A stretch of DNA of 64,000 bases, from assembly GCA_965230415.1 (NCBI GenBank), contig CBDDKZ010000005.1, positions 4,340,001 to 4,404,000 on the forward strand, given 5' to 3'. Position 1 is the stretch's first letter, and every line of letters starts with the position of its first letter. Made by a program: the position numbers and the translations under genes. This DNA comes from CBDDKZ01 sp965230415 (GTDB lineage: Bacteria > Bacteroidota > Bacteroidia > Cytophagales > JAAEPT01). Below are positions 8,878-18,800 of the stretch, piece after piece. Under the pieces are notes generated by a model. It did no database searches. It worked only from the letters and a program-made list of their open reading frames with translations, and was not told the DNA's origin.

Positions 8878-11800
8878 AACAGGCACCTTCGAATCCATTG
8901 TCATTGGTCTATCAAATATGCTCGAGCCGCTGGAATCGGCTCTGGGAAACGATGGCGCCAAAGAGTTTTTAGAGTCCATCGGTATAGATATACCAGAAGG
9001 TGTGGATGCCTTACCCGGTTTTATTAATGGTGTGCAAAAGGTGCTCACCGCCGTTGGTAAAACTCCCGGTATAGTAGAAGCTATCATTACTGCTGTGAAT
9101 GCAGATAATTACAGTCAGGTTATCAGCCTGGCTGAGCAGCTTATTCAGCAGGTTAAAAATACCATTGAAGGCATAAAGGAAATTGAAGCAGCGGTTGATT
9201 CACTGAGTAAAAAACCTGATACAGAAGCCAAAACAGCAGCGCTTTCGGGAGTCGTAGATCAACTCATGGACTTTCTGCTGGTGACTTACCTCGACAAATA
9301 TTATGGGGTTCCCGAAGCGCTTGAATTCATAGGTGTAATAAGCCGACCTGCTGTTGGACAGGAAGGGTCATACAATTTTAGTGTAGATAATCTGATCGAT
9401 TTCATCAAGGATCCGGCAGGAAGGTTACAGGAAATATACCAGTGGGGCCAACCCGATTTCGATGACGATAAGTTACTAACCGTACTTAAAAATATATTGG
9501 TACGCCTGGGTGTACCCGCAGTAATAGTTCCTAACGGCGCTCCTAACAATCGCGATCTGATTGATGCCTTTTTAGTTCAAATACATGCTAATGACGGTGA
9601 TCCGGGATTGAAGATTAGTGTCGAGCACAAAATAGAAACAGCAAATACACTCCCTTTAAGCCAGGGTGAAGAATGGAAGCTGGAAGCGCTCCTAAATGGC
9701 GATTTGGAGGCAGGAGCTTCCATAATTATTCACCCCGATGGTAACCTCACCTTCAATGCCAATAAAATTGCTGCCAGCGGCGAATTTGGCGTACGCTTTA
9801 CCGCTGGAAAGGAAAATGATGAACCTTTTATCATTTTTGGCGAGGCAGAAGGGTCCAGGTTACAGGTGGCCAAGTTTATCGCACAGGCAATCGCCGGTCT
9901 CAATTTTGATGCCAATAACATGGAAGCCTCCGCCAAATTGAATGTAAGCGGAGAAATAGTGGGAGGTAAATTGGTGGTAGATGCTTCCGGAGGTGATGGT
10001 TTCATCAGTACGTTGATGTCTGCCATTAAGTTGGAGTCCGATTTTAGTATGGGCTTTGGCTTTGATAGTGAAGATGGTTTGTATTTTACGGGTAGTAGTA
10101 CTTTGGAAATACAACTACCTACTCACGTCGACCTCGGACCTGTTTCCATTGATGCTATAACACTAAGCGTGGGAATTGAAGATAGTTCCTTCCCAATTAG
10201 TATTAGCGCCAATGTGGGGGCTAGTCTTGGCCCTCTGCAAACAGCAATCGAAGGTATTGGCGTTACAGGTACATTGAGCGTTGCTGAAAATCCGGAAGAT
10301 GGAAACTTAGGCCCCCTTAACTTCGATATAGCCTTTAAACCACCGAAAGGAGTAGGGCTGGCCGTTGATGCCGGCATTGTGAAAGGTGGTGGCTACTTGT
10401 TTTTAGACCCGGAAAGGGGGGAATATGCAGGTGCTTTGGAATTGGTTTTCAGCGAATGGATAGCGCTACGTGCCGTTGGCGTCATTAACACCATTATGCC
10501 CGATGGCTCCAAAGGCTTTTCCATGATCATTGTAATAACCGCTGAGTTTGGCTCCGGAATACAGCTTGGTTTCGGGTTCACACTTTTAGGAGTAGGGGGT
10601 ATTGTCGGTATCAACCGCATCGTAAATATAGACCCACTTAAAGAAGGGGTGAAAAATGGTTCGGTTGAAAGTGTCATGTTCCCTCAAAATGTAGTGGCTA
10701 ATGCACCTAAAATCATATCAGATCTCAAATCATTTTTCCCGGTCAAAGAAGATTCTTTCCTAATAGGGCCAATGGCTAAAATAGGATGGGGAACACCTAC
10801 GCTAATGAGTGTTTCATTGGGACTTATTATTGAGATCCCCGAAGGCAATATCACCATATTAGGAGTGGTAAAAGTAGTGTTGCCGGATGAAAATGCAGAT
10901 GTTCTGCGTCTGCAAGTGAATTTTATCGGGCGCATCGAACCTTCCAATAAGCTGCTTTGGTTTGCTGCTTACCTCTATGACAGCCGTGTGCTGTTTATTA
11001 CCCTTGAAGGGGGCATGGGGCTACTGGTACAATGGGGCGATCAGGCAAACTTTGTGGTAAGTGTAGGTGGCTTTCATCCCAAATACTCACCACCGCCATT
11101 ACCTTTCGACGCTCCATCGCGCATAGCCGTAAATATCTTAAACGAGTCATACGCTAAAGTCCGTATTGAAGGCTACTTTGCCGTTACATCCAATTCCGTT
11201 CAATTTGGTGCGAAAGTAGAGGTTTTCTTTGGTGTAAGCGCCTTTAATATAGATGGACACCTCGCTTTTGATGCCTTGTTTCAATTTGATCCTTTCTTTT
11301 TCAGCTTCTCTTTATCTATGAAGCTGGGAGTGAAAGTATTTGGAATAGGATTGTTCAGTGTAGGTTTCAGTGGCACCCTCGAAGGGCCTACCCCGTGGCA
11401 TATAGCAGGTAAAGGTGAAATTAGCCTGCTCTTTTTTGATATTAAGGTGCCTTTTAGTCATACCTGGGGAGATAAGCAGGATACCAGCCTGGAGAAAATG
11501 GAGGTAATGCCTTTATTAGTGGAAGAGCTGAGCGCACTGACCAACTGGCAGGCAATTTTACCGGCAAGCAATAACGTAGCGGTTACCTTAAGGGAAATGA
11601 CAGAAGAAGACAGCAAGCTGGTTTTACACCCGGTTGGCTCTTTTAAAATTTCACAACGTAAGCTGCCACTCAATTATGAGTTTGAGAAATTTGGTAATAA
11701 AAAGACCTCAGATGTTAAGGCCCTCGATTTTGATGTGGAGTTTGCCGGAGGAGGTGAGCTGGCGAGTGATTACGTTGACGAGCAATTTGCCATTGGGCAG

Positions 11801-12295
11801 CTTCGCGACCTCGATGATGGGGACCGTTTATCAAAACCGGGCTTCGAATACATGGACGCAGGTCGGGAAGTGAAGATCAAAGATGCTCAAATTAAGGCCA
11901 ATCAGGCTGTAGTACGTAAAGTGCGTTATGAAGAAATTATCATTGACAATAACTTTAGAAGGTATACGCGACGTTTCTTCTTTTTCTTCCGAAGTACATT
12001 TGTGTTGATCAACAAGTTTCTGTTCAATTTCTTCCTGCAAAATAGTGCAGTAGCTCAGGCCGAAGTTTCGCAGACCTATAAGAAGAAGCTACAACCTCGC
12101 GACGAAAAGGTGGCCGTTAATGTCAACGAATATTCGGTAGCCTTCAATGAGGATAACACCTCGATAGATTTAAATAAGACATTTAAGAGCGTGGCGATGG
12201 CCGATCAGTACCTGGCGCAGCAATTGCAGGCAAACCCGGCACTGACAGGACAGTTGCACGTGATTCCTAACACTGAATTAAACGATGCCGCATGA
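8858..12295 (+). CDS. DUF6603-like very large protein
   Basis: 1145 residues with no signal peptide. Residues 1-150 are helical. From about 250 to 900 the protein is a long, repetitive beta-rich region of Gly-rich hydrophobic strands (for example GVKVFGIGLFSVGFSGTLEG, then TPWHIAGKGEISLLFFDIKV near 845-865). This fits my memory of DUF6603, a domain of unknown function; a profile search was not possible. Near 1035-1060 is a striking aromatic patch (RRYTRRFFFFFRSTFVLINK), followed by a conserved-looking tail (QLHVIPNTELND). The gene starts inside the protease gene and its stop overlaps the next start as ATGA, so translation of the set is coupled. The strand pattern could form an amphipathic or lipid-binding surface, but nothing proves it. 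Confidence 0.7.
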   Translation: MTANQRKTGTFESIVIGLSNMLEPLESALGNDGAKEFLESIGIDIPEGVDALPGFINGVQKVLTAVGKTPGIVEAIITAVNADNYSQVISLAEQLIQQVKNTIEGIKEIEAAVDSLSKKPDTEAKTAALSGVVDQLMDFLLVTYLDKYYGVPEALEFIGVISRPAVGQEGSYNFSVDNLIDFIKDPAGRLQEIYQWGQPDFDDDKLLTVLKNILVRLGVPAVIVPNGAPNNRDLIDAFLVQIHANDGDPGLKISVEHKIETANTLPLSQGEEWKLEALLNGDLEAGASIIIHPDGNLTFNANKIAASGEFGVRFTAGKENDEPFIIFGEAEGSRLQVAKFIAQAIAGLNFDANNMEASAKLNVSGEIVGGKLVVDASGGDGFISTLMSAIKLESDFSMGFGFDSEDGLYFTGSSTLEIQLPTHVDLGPVSIDAITLSVGIEDSSFPISISANVGASLGPLQTAIEGIGVTGTLSVAENPEDGNLGPLNFDIAFKPPKGVGLAVDAGIVKGGGYLFLDPERGEYAGALELVFSEWIALRAVGVINTIMPDGSKGFSMIIVITAEFGSGIQLGFGFTLLGVGGIVGINRIVNIDPLKEGVKNGSVESVMFPQNVVANAPKIISDLKSFFPVKEDSFLIGPMAKIGWGTPTLMSVSLGLIIEIPEGNITILGVVKVVLPDENADVLRLQVNFIGRIEPSNKLLWFAAYLYDSRVLFITLEGGMGLLVQWGDQANFVVSVGGFHPKYSPPPLPFDAPSRIAVNILNESYAKVRIEGYFAVTSNSVQFGAKVEVFFGVSAFNIDGHLAFDALFQFDPFFFSFSLSMKLGVKVFGIGLFSVGFSGTLEGPTPWHIAGKGEISLLFFDIKVPFSHTWGDKQDTSLEKMEVMPLLVEELSALTNWQAILPASNNVAVTLREMTEEDSKLVLHPVGSFKISQRKLPLNYEFEKFGNKKTSDVKALDFDVEFAGGGELASDYVDEQFAIGQLRDLDDGDRLSKPGFEYMDAGREVKIKDAQIKANQAVVRKVRYEEIIIDNNFRRYTRRFFFFFRSTFVLINKFLFNFFLQNSAVAQAEVSQTYKKKLQPRDEKVAVNVNEYSVAFNEDNTSIDLNKTFKSVAMADQYLAQQLQANPALTGQLHVIPNTELNDAA

Positions 12296-15200
12296 GTGAG
12301 TTAGCAACATATTCATTTATCCCATGGGTAAGACAAGGCATTGCCAATGAGATTAATAGTAATTCCGGTTTAAGGGCAACTGTACAGGTGAACCTTAAAC
12401 CTACAGGTACCGACCTCGATGGCAATAAGGTTACTGCAACGGTCATTCCAAAGGATATAGAGATTTATGGTCCGGCCGATGTGACAGGTATCGATACCAA
12501 AAATATTATTCGCGTTGAGCCCAAGAACTGGATAGCCAATTTTGAACCGAACTACCTGCCATTTATTGAGTTTTATGATGAAGACCTGCCATGGCGTTAT
12601 TCTCCATTGACGCCAAATGGTCATCGCCTAATGCCGTGGATTACGCTTATAGTGTTAAAAGAGTCGGAGTTCGACGATGGTAAAAATGCCAAAGACAGGC
12701 CTTTACCATACATAAGACCTAATTCCTCCGCGCAGCTGCCACCGAATGATCAATTGTGGGCATGGTCGCATGTACATATCAACAAAAGCATATTGAATGA
12801 TGGGCAATTGTATCACGACGATGAAAAAGACATCAGTGCAGATTTGGAAAGTGAGCTGGGTAAGAATGCCGATGTAGGCTTTTCCCGAATTATTTGTCCT
12901 CGAAAGCTGGAGGCTAATTCTGCTTACCACCTCTTTCTTGTGCCTACATTTAATACCGGTTTGGTAGCAGGTCTTGGTGGTGACATAAGCGCATTAAACG
13001 ATTTCGATGCACCTGCCTGGACAGAAGGAAATATACCACTGGAAATACCTTATTACTATCGTTCTTTTTTTAAGACTGGTAGCAAAGGCGATTTTGAATA
13101 CCTCGTACGCTTACTCAAACCACAACCTATCAACAGTGAGGTGGGGCTTCGTGACATTGATGTGCAGCAACCCGGTGCGAATATTGCGGGTATAATCGAT
13201 GACCCGGCAACTCCTGAAGACCTCAAACTGCATGGTGTACTCAAATTGGGTGGCGCATTAAAAATTCCGGACGCATTTTATTCGCCCGAAGAATATAAAG
13301 AGGTGAAAAAGTACCGCGAGTGGTATAAGCAGACCCAGCCTTATCCGCACCCTTTTCAAAGTGAGCTGGCGGCATTTATTAACCTCTCAGACAGCTACCA
13401 GGAAAAAGCGGCTTTGGAAGCGAACAACGATTCGAATATCGGCGATGCTGTAGCTGATGATGACGAATTTGGTATAGTCGGAAATCCGGATCCACTTATT
13501 ACCGCCCCCTTATACGGGCAGTGGCACGCACTACAAAAACGCCTCCTCAAAGATAGAGATGGAAACGATTATGCCGACACGATCAATCAAAACTGGGTAC
13601 ATGAATTGAACCTCGATCCCACGTGGCGTACATCGGCAGGCTTCGGTACGAAGGTCGTTCAGGAAAATCAAGAGACTTATATGCAGGCAGCCTGGGAGCA
13701 GGTAGGAGATATTGTGGCAGCAAACAGAAAGATTTTCTTTGCACAATTGGCTAAAGAAGTATCTTATTCTTGGTATACTGGTAGTATGCAAACGATCAAG
13801 GACAAACAACCCGATCGTTTTTTGAGTCTGACAGCACCGGTGCATCAGCGCCTCATGAAAAATGTGACATTAGAGCAAGGTGACGCTACTTTAGAGAAAA
13901 AAGCTACCGTTTTTCACGAACTGAAATTTAGTGCGGTACCTCAGGCTTTGTTGTCTGCGAATATGCGTAAGGTGTTGCGTCCTAGAGGTATACTGGCTAA
14001 GCGCTTACCTTTTTCTTCCGAAATCACACCCTTTAATATTGTTTCCAGGGTGAATGATGGGCAGGTATCGGCGGCTCCGCCACGTGAAATACCGGTGGCA
14101 GCAACCGATATAGACCAATTGACAGATCAGGTAGTGCCTTCCAATCCACCCTCATTTCTGGGCAACCTGGTCAATAAAAACCCCTGGTTGCGCTGGCTCT
14201 TCTTAGCCATAGCCGCGATTCTTATCATACTGCTCTTTTTTATCAATAAAGGAGCAGCAGCTTATGGAATTATAGGTGGTATTGCCATTTTATTAATAGT
14301 ATTATTCTTTTTGATGCGAAGGTGGGGCTTTGCGGTCGATGCGGTAGACAATATCAATCCTCGCGGTCAAACACCGGAGGCGGTAGACGACTGGCCCAAG
14401 ATACAGAATTTTAAAATTGTTGAGCCTGGTGAAGAATTTAGGCCAATTGTAGGTATCAGCGACAGTGAAGAAGGTAAACGTTTTAAAGCGGCCATAAAAG
14501 ATAATTATGCCTTGCTACAAGGAGCCATTTATTCATACGTACCTCCCAAAGCGACCAGCTTTAGCGTATTAAATACGGGTTTGAGTGTGTTTGAGGCACT
14601 TACTCCGCAGCTGACGATACCAAAGTGGATTTGGGGTAGTATCGTGATTCCTGATTATATAAAAGTGCAGTTGTTTGAGCTATTTGTGGAGGCCATGGCC
14701 TATCCGGAAATTGATTTACCCATGTATAAACCCCTGGCCAATTACTCGCCAGACCTATTTCTTCCCAATATCAATAAAATAGCTCAGAATAGTATCTCCA
14801 TATTAGCAACTAATCAGAAATTTATAGAATCATACATGGTAGGGCTTAACCATGAATTTGCACGTGAGTTGAAATGGCGTGAATACCCTACAGATCAACG
14901 AGGAAGTTATTTCCGTCAGTTCTGGGATGTGTCTTCTTATCATACCGACGAAGATCTTACTCCGGAGCAAAGAAAGGAAAAACTCAAAGATATTCCGGAA
15001 ATACACTTGTGGTCGCGCTATTCGGAATTGGGTGGTCATGATCACAGGCAGGAACCAGGGGAAGAACCCCGTGAAGAAGTGGTCTTGGTAATTAGAGGTG
15101 AATTGCTGAAGAAGTACCCGAATGCAGTAATTTATGCACAGCGGGCAGCCTGGCGCGATGAGAATGAAGATGAAGTAATAGATGAGGCTAACAATACCGA

Positions 15201-15816
15201 TAAAATTGATCCTAAGAAAGAGCGCACCTTTAAAACAATTCCCGAATCGGAACAGGAGAACCCTTCCAATAATTACATCAGAACGCCATTATATGAAGCG
15301 AAAGTGGATCCTGATATCTATTTCTTTGGCTTCGATTTAACGGTTTGTGAAGCAAACGGAGGTACGGGTTCCGAAAGCGTAGCTTTACCGGAAGCTTGCC
15401 AGGAAGAGGATATTAAATGGCACGATCCAGGATGGTTTTTTGTCATAAAAGAACGGCCTGGTGAACCACGATTCGGCCTGGACATTGGCAGCGGCATTGA
15501 TGAGAATGATCCGGCGAAAGTCGATATATGGAACGATTTGGGCTGGGAAGATATTACACCTGCAGTGCCGGATGGTAATCACATACAAATTAACAATCAG
15601 ACTCAGACCATAGATCTGGAGTCAAACCCACTCACGGGAGATGAGGCAGAGAAGGAAGTGCAAAGAGAGGATGATATACTGGCAGTACAGGAGTGGTCCA
15701 AGGATATGAGCTCCGCGCAATTGGCCTACGTGCTGTATCAGGTACCTGTTTTGGTAGGGGTACATGCCTCCGAAATGTTACCAAAGAAAAATTTTACACC
15801 TAATAACCAAGGGTAA
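12292..15816 (+). CDS. Very large conserved protein of unknown function with a central membrane hairpin
   Basis: 1174 residues, no signal peptide. The N-terminal half has patches that look strongly conserved: DLPWRYSPLTPNGHRLMPWI near residues 98-117 and GDFEYLVRLLKPQP near 266-279. Two adjacent membrane segments lie in the middle (about 634-652 and 657-676, with LFLAIAAILIILLFF and YGIIGGIAILLIVLFFLM), flanked by Arg-rich ends. With both ends on one side, two big soluble halves would be held at the membrane. The C-terminal half ends with HDPGWFFVIKERPGEPRFGL near 1044-1063. I recall similar phrases in unannotated proteins of Actinobacteria and Myxococcota, from memory only. Its start overlaps the upstream stop (ATGA), and its stop overlaps the next start (TAATG). 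Confidence 0.7.
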   Translation: MSELATYSFIPWVRQGIANEINSNSGLRATVQVNLKPTGTDLDGNKVTATVIPKDIEIYGPADVTGIDTKNIIRVEPKNWIANFEPNYLPFIEFYDEDLPWRYSPLTPNGHRLMPWITLIVLKESEFDDGKNAKDRPLPYIRPNSSAQLPPNDQLWAWSHVHINKSILNDGQLYHDDEKDISADLESELGKNADVGFSRIICPRKLEANSAYHLFLVPTFNTGLVAGLGGDISALNDFDAPAWTEGNIPLEIPYYYRSFFKTGSKGDFEYLVRLLKPQPINSEVGLRDIDVQQPGANIAGIIDDPATPEDLKLHGVLKLGGALKIPDAFYSPEEYKEVKKYREWYKQTQPYPHPFQSELAAFINLSDSYQEKAALEANNDSNIGDAVADDDEFGIVGNPDPLITAPLYGQWHALQKRLLKDRDGNDYADTINQNWVHELNLDPTWRTSAGFGTKVVQENQETYMQAAWEQVGDIVAANRKIFFAQLAKEVSYSWYTGSMQTIKDKQPDRFLSLTAPVHQRLMKNVTLEQGDATLEKKATVFHELKFSAVPQALLSANMRKVLRPRGILAKRLPFSSEITPFNIVSRVNDGQVSAAPPREIPVAATDIDQLTDQVVPSNPPSFLGNLVNKNPWLRWLFLAIAAILIILLFFINKGAAAYGIIGGIAILLIVLFFLMRRWGFAVDAVDNINPRGQTPEAVDDWPKIQNFKIVEPGEEFRPIVGISDSEEGKRFKAAIKDNYALLQGAIYSYVPPKATSFSVLNTGLSVFEALTPQLTIPKWIWGSIVIPDYIKVQLFELFVEAMAYPEIDLPMYKPLANYSPDLFLPNINKIAQNSISILATNQKFIESYMVGLNHEFARELKWREYPTDQRGSYFRQFWDVSSYHTDEDLTPEQRKEKLKDIPEIHLWSRYSELGGHDHRQEPGEEPREEVVLVIRGELLKKYPNAVIYAQRAAWRDENEDEVIDEANNTDKIDPKKERTFKTIPESEQENPSNNYIRTPLYEAKVDPDIYFFGFDLTVCEANGGTGSESVALPEACQEEDIKWHDPGWFFVIKERPGEPRFGLDIGSGIDENDPAKVDIWNDLGWEDITPAVPDGNHIQINNQTQTIDLESNPLTGDEAEKEVQREDDILAVQEWSKDMSSAQLAYVLYQVPVLVGVHASEMLPKKNFTPNNQG

Positions 15817-18800
15817 TGGCAGAATTTCACGAATTACAGTCGAGTATTCAGCAGATACGCAAATCACTGATTGCAGGTAGAAGAGCAATCACAGTAGATC
15901 AGGAGCGGCTGAAAAAGTTAGAAACGCAGAAAAAAGCAGTTTTAAGAACACAGTCTCCAAATAGCCAGGCATATAGCCAACTCTTAGAACGGGAACAACA
16001 GGTGAAATCCAACCTGGAAAAAAACAGAAAGCGATTAGAAGGAAGTCTGAGCTCTGAGCTATCCGTACTCAAACAGTTTGAAGTTTACAGCGACCCAAGG
16101 CAAAATTTAGGGTTTTTCGACGCCGATACCCCTATAATGTTAGCTCCGCTGCGTATTGAAACACGGTTTAAGATTGTACAATCACCAATTGTTGTCGCAT
16201 CACACCTGCAAACACAACATCAACTGTGGGTACGGGTTTTTCCAGATACATTTTCTGTCGATTCCTTTGATGATGTGCTTTCAATGAGTGAGCGCGAACG
16301 CATGATACGTTATTGGGTATCCTTATTTCAGGCCGGAACTGCCGGAAGTCCGGGACTTGGCGATTATGTGAAGGAGAAGGAACGCGCAGCATGGAAAAAA
16401 CTGATGGGAATCTTTAATGCGGGAAGAGCTTACTGGCTTACACGTAATTTTGGACCAAAAGAACAGGAAGCACGGCCAATCCGCCAGGCCGAAGATGAGG
16501 TCTTCCTTGTAATTACCTTGCTCGATAAAATAGAAGATGACCTGCGCGATGCCATTGAAAAGTACTGGATACTTGTGGCCGAAGCTAAAGGTAATGCGCA
16601 ACAGCTAACAGCCGCTTTTAATATGATGGTGGATTTCGTTGGCGGCGATATTGAAAAAGCCAAAGAAATAGTCACAAAATACGAACCTCGCGATGCGAAA
16701 GATTTATTGAAAAAAGCGGAAGAGGCCAGCAATGTAGAAGTCGTGTTTATCACTTTCCCCAATCCAGTAGCCGATGATACAAAGGTGGCGGCGTGGACAC
16801 AGGCTTCTAAAGTTACGACTCTTCCCGAAAATTTGGTGCTCATAGCTTATGATCAGAATGGCGAGGCTATAGTAGAGCAACTCGGGAATCGCATACCAGA
16901 CCCGTTGATAGTCGGGCCTGATACAAGCGATGACATTACGGAACTGTTAGCCGCTATTTATGGCCCCGCTTTCGATACCATGTCTGAAGATGAAAAGGCA
17001 GAAAAATACATGGAGTACCTGGCTGGCCAGTCGGAAACAAAGTGGCTTTTTGACTTCGAGGAAGCTGTTTCAAAGGGCATGGGCTTTAAAGTGAACCTCA
17101 GTGAAGAACAGTACAACGCCGGTTTCAGTAAATTGATGGTGCTGGGTGTTAAATTGAGTGCCGACGCTCAGGAAGGCAAAGAAGCCATAGAAACGTTGTT
17201 TGCACATCATCAATTTGGCGATACCGGTTTTTCACTCATTCCACAGGGGACAGCTACAAATAATACAGAAGATAGTACCACAACTTACGATGAAAGTGAA
17301 GATGCCGATGAAGCATTTGACAGGTATTTCAATGGCGACCAGCAGGATGACCCTTTCGAAAAAATAACCAGGGTTGATGGTAGGTGGCTTGCCAACAGCC
17401 TGGGCATTAGCGTGAATGCTGCTTCCTTAAAAACAGCAGCTAATTATTACGGCAGGGATCAATTAGAGGCTCGTGCCATGAATACCGCTTTGTGGAATGG
17501 AACAATAGGCTATTACCTGGAAAGTATGATTACTCCGGTAGTTTCGGATGATGACCGGGCTTTTGCACGGGACTTTTTTATTAAGCATGTAAGTGGAAGA
17601 GGGCGTATACCTGCCATTAGAATCAGTAATCAGCCATATGGTATTTTACCCGCTACCACGTTCAATAGTATCAATTATTATGCATCCAGTAGAGGCAAGT
17701 TATTTCAAACAGCCTACAGACCCTATTTAGAAGGCTTAGCTAAGCTCAACGACATCATCAACAGAATGAAAGGCATTTGGTTTGAGTCTGGTTTTTATGA
17801 TGATGTGGCTTATGTAGGAAAGGAGGGAGATGCACATCAGATTTTGCTCAAGGCACTGGGCTTGCATGCTACATCCGTTGAGTTTGACCGCCGTATCGCA
17901 AAAAGTGAGGCACAGCTACTTCAAGAGCTATGTTATAACCAACAACGCGTAGATAACTTTAAAAACGAATATGCGGCAAAGGCCTTACAACAATTACAAG
18001 CCCTGGGTTATCAGGTCAATGATAAAGTGACTCCTGATATCCCCTTACTGAAGAAATTTTTCCTGGATAATCAACAGGATTTACATACACCTTTGATTGA
18101 TGATACGCCGCTGTCAGAAATAAATAAAATCAGAGCTTATACCCCTGAAGATTTAAACTATATCGAGTGGCTCATAACGCATTCTTTAAGTAATCACCAA
18201 ATAATTAAAGATCAATCGGGCTTCAATGAAGGTGACCGGCCCAATGCGCTATTGTATGAGCTATTACGTTATTCCATTAATCTGGAGTTTGGTAATACGG
18301 CTTTGAAAATGATGCATGAACGGGAATTAATAAACCGTGATGAAATGCGGTCGGCGCGTGTCGATGTAGACTTTATCGGTATTCAGGACAATCCCGGGCC
18401 TCAGTTGCAAACCAAGTGGGACCTGCTGTACCGTACCGAACCTCAGATAGATCCCAATACCTTGCTGGTAGACCAAATTTCTCAAAATTTGACACTGGCT
18501 AATATTCCGGTGAATACACGTGAACTGCGCGACATCATAGATGCTTTAGAGCTACTCAAAGATACCCCTACGGCACGTCTGGAACGTAGCATGGTAGAAA
18601 TGCTTGATACAGCCTCTTACCGTCTCGATGCCTGGATTATGGGACACCTCGATGTCATGATGGAATACATGCGTTTCGGTGGGCCACAAAATCAAAGTGA
18701 CCCAAGAGATGGCCTCTACATTGGAGCCTATGGTATTGTTGAAAAACTGCTTCCTGAAGATAAAGAGCTGAGTCCGGCAGCAATTGATAGCGATATCAAG

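Noticed and set aside
9730..10947. Minus-strand frames of 80-98 codons inside the DUF6603-like gene
   Set aside because: Shadows of the plus-strand gene; Ser/Pro-rich with no domain, and they overlap a better supported gene fully.
16430..16843. Minus-strand 137-codon frame inside the 1919-residue gene
   Set aside because: Ser-rich reverse shadow with no ribosome site or family resemblance.
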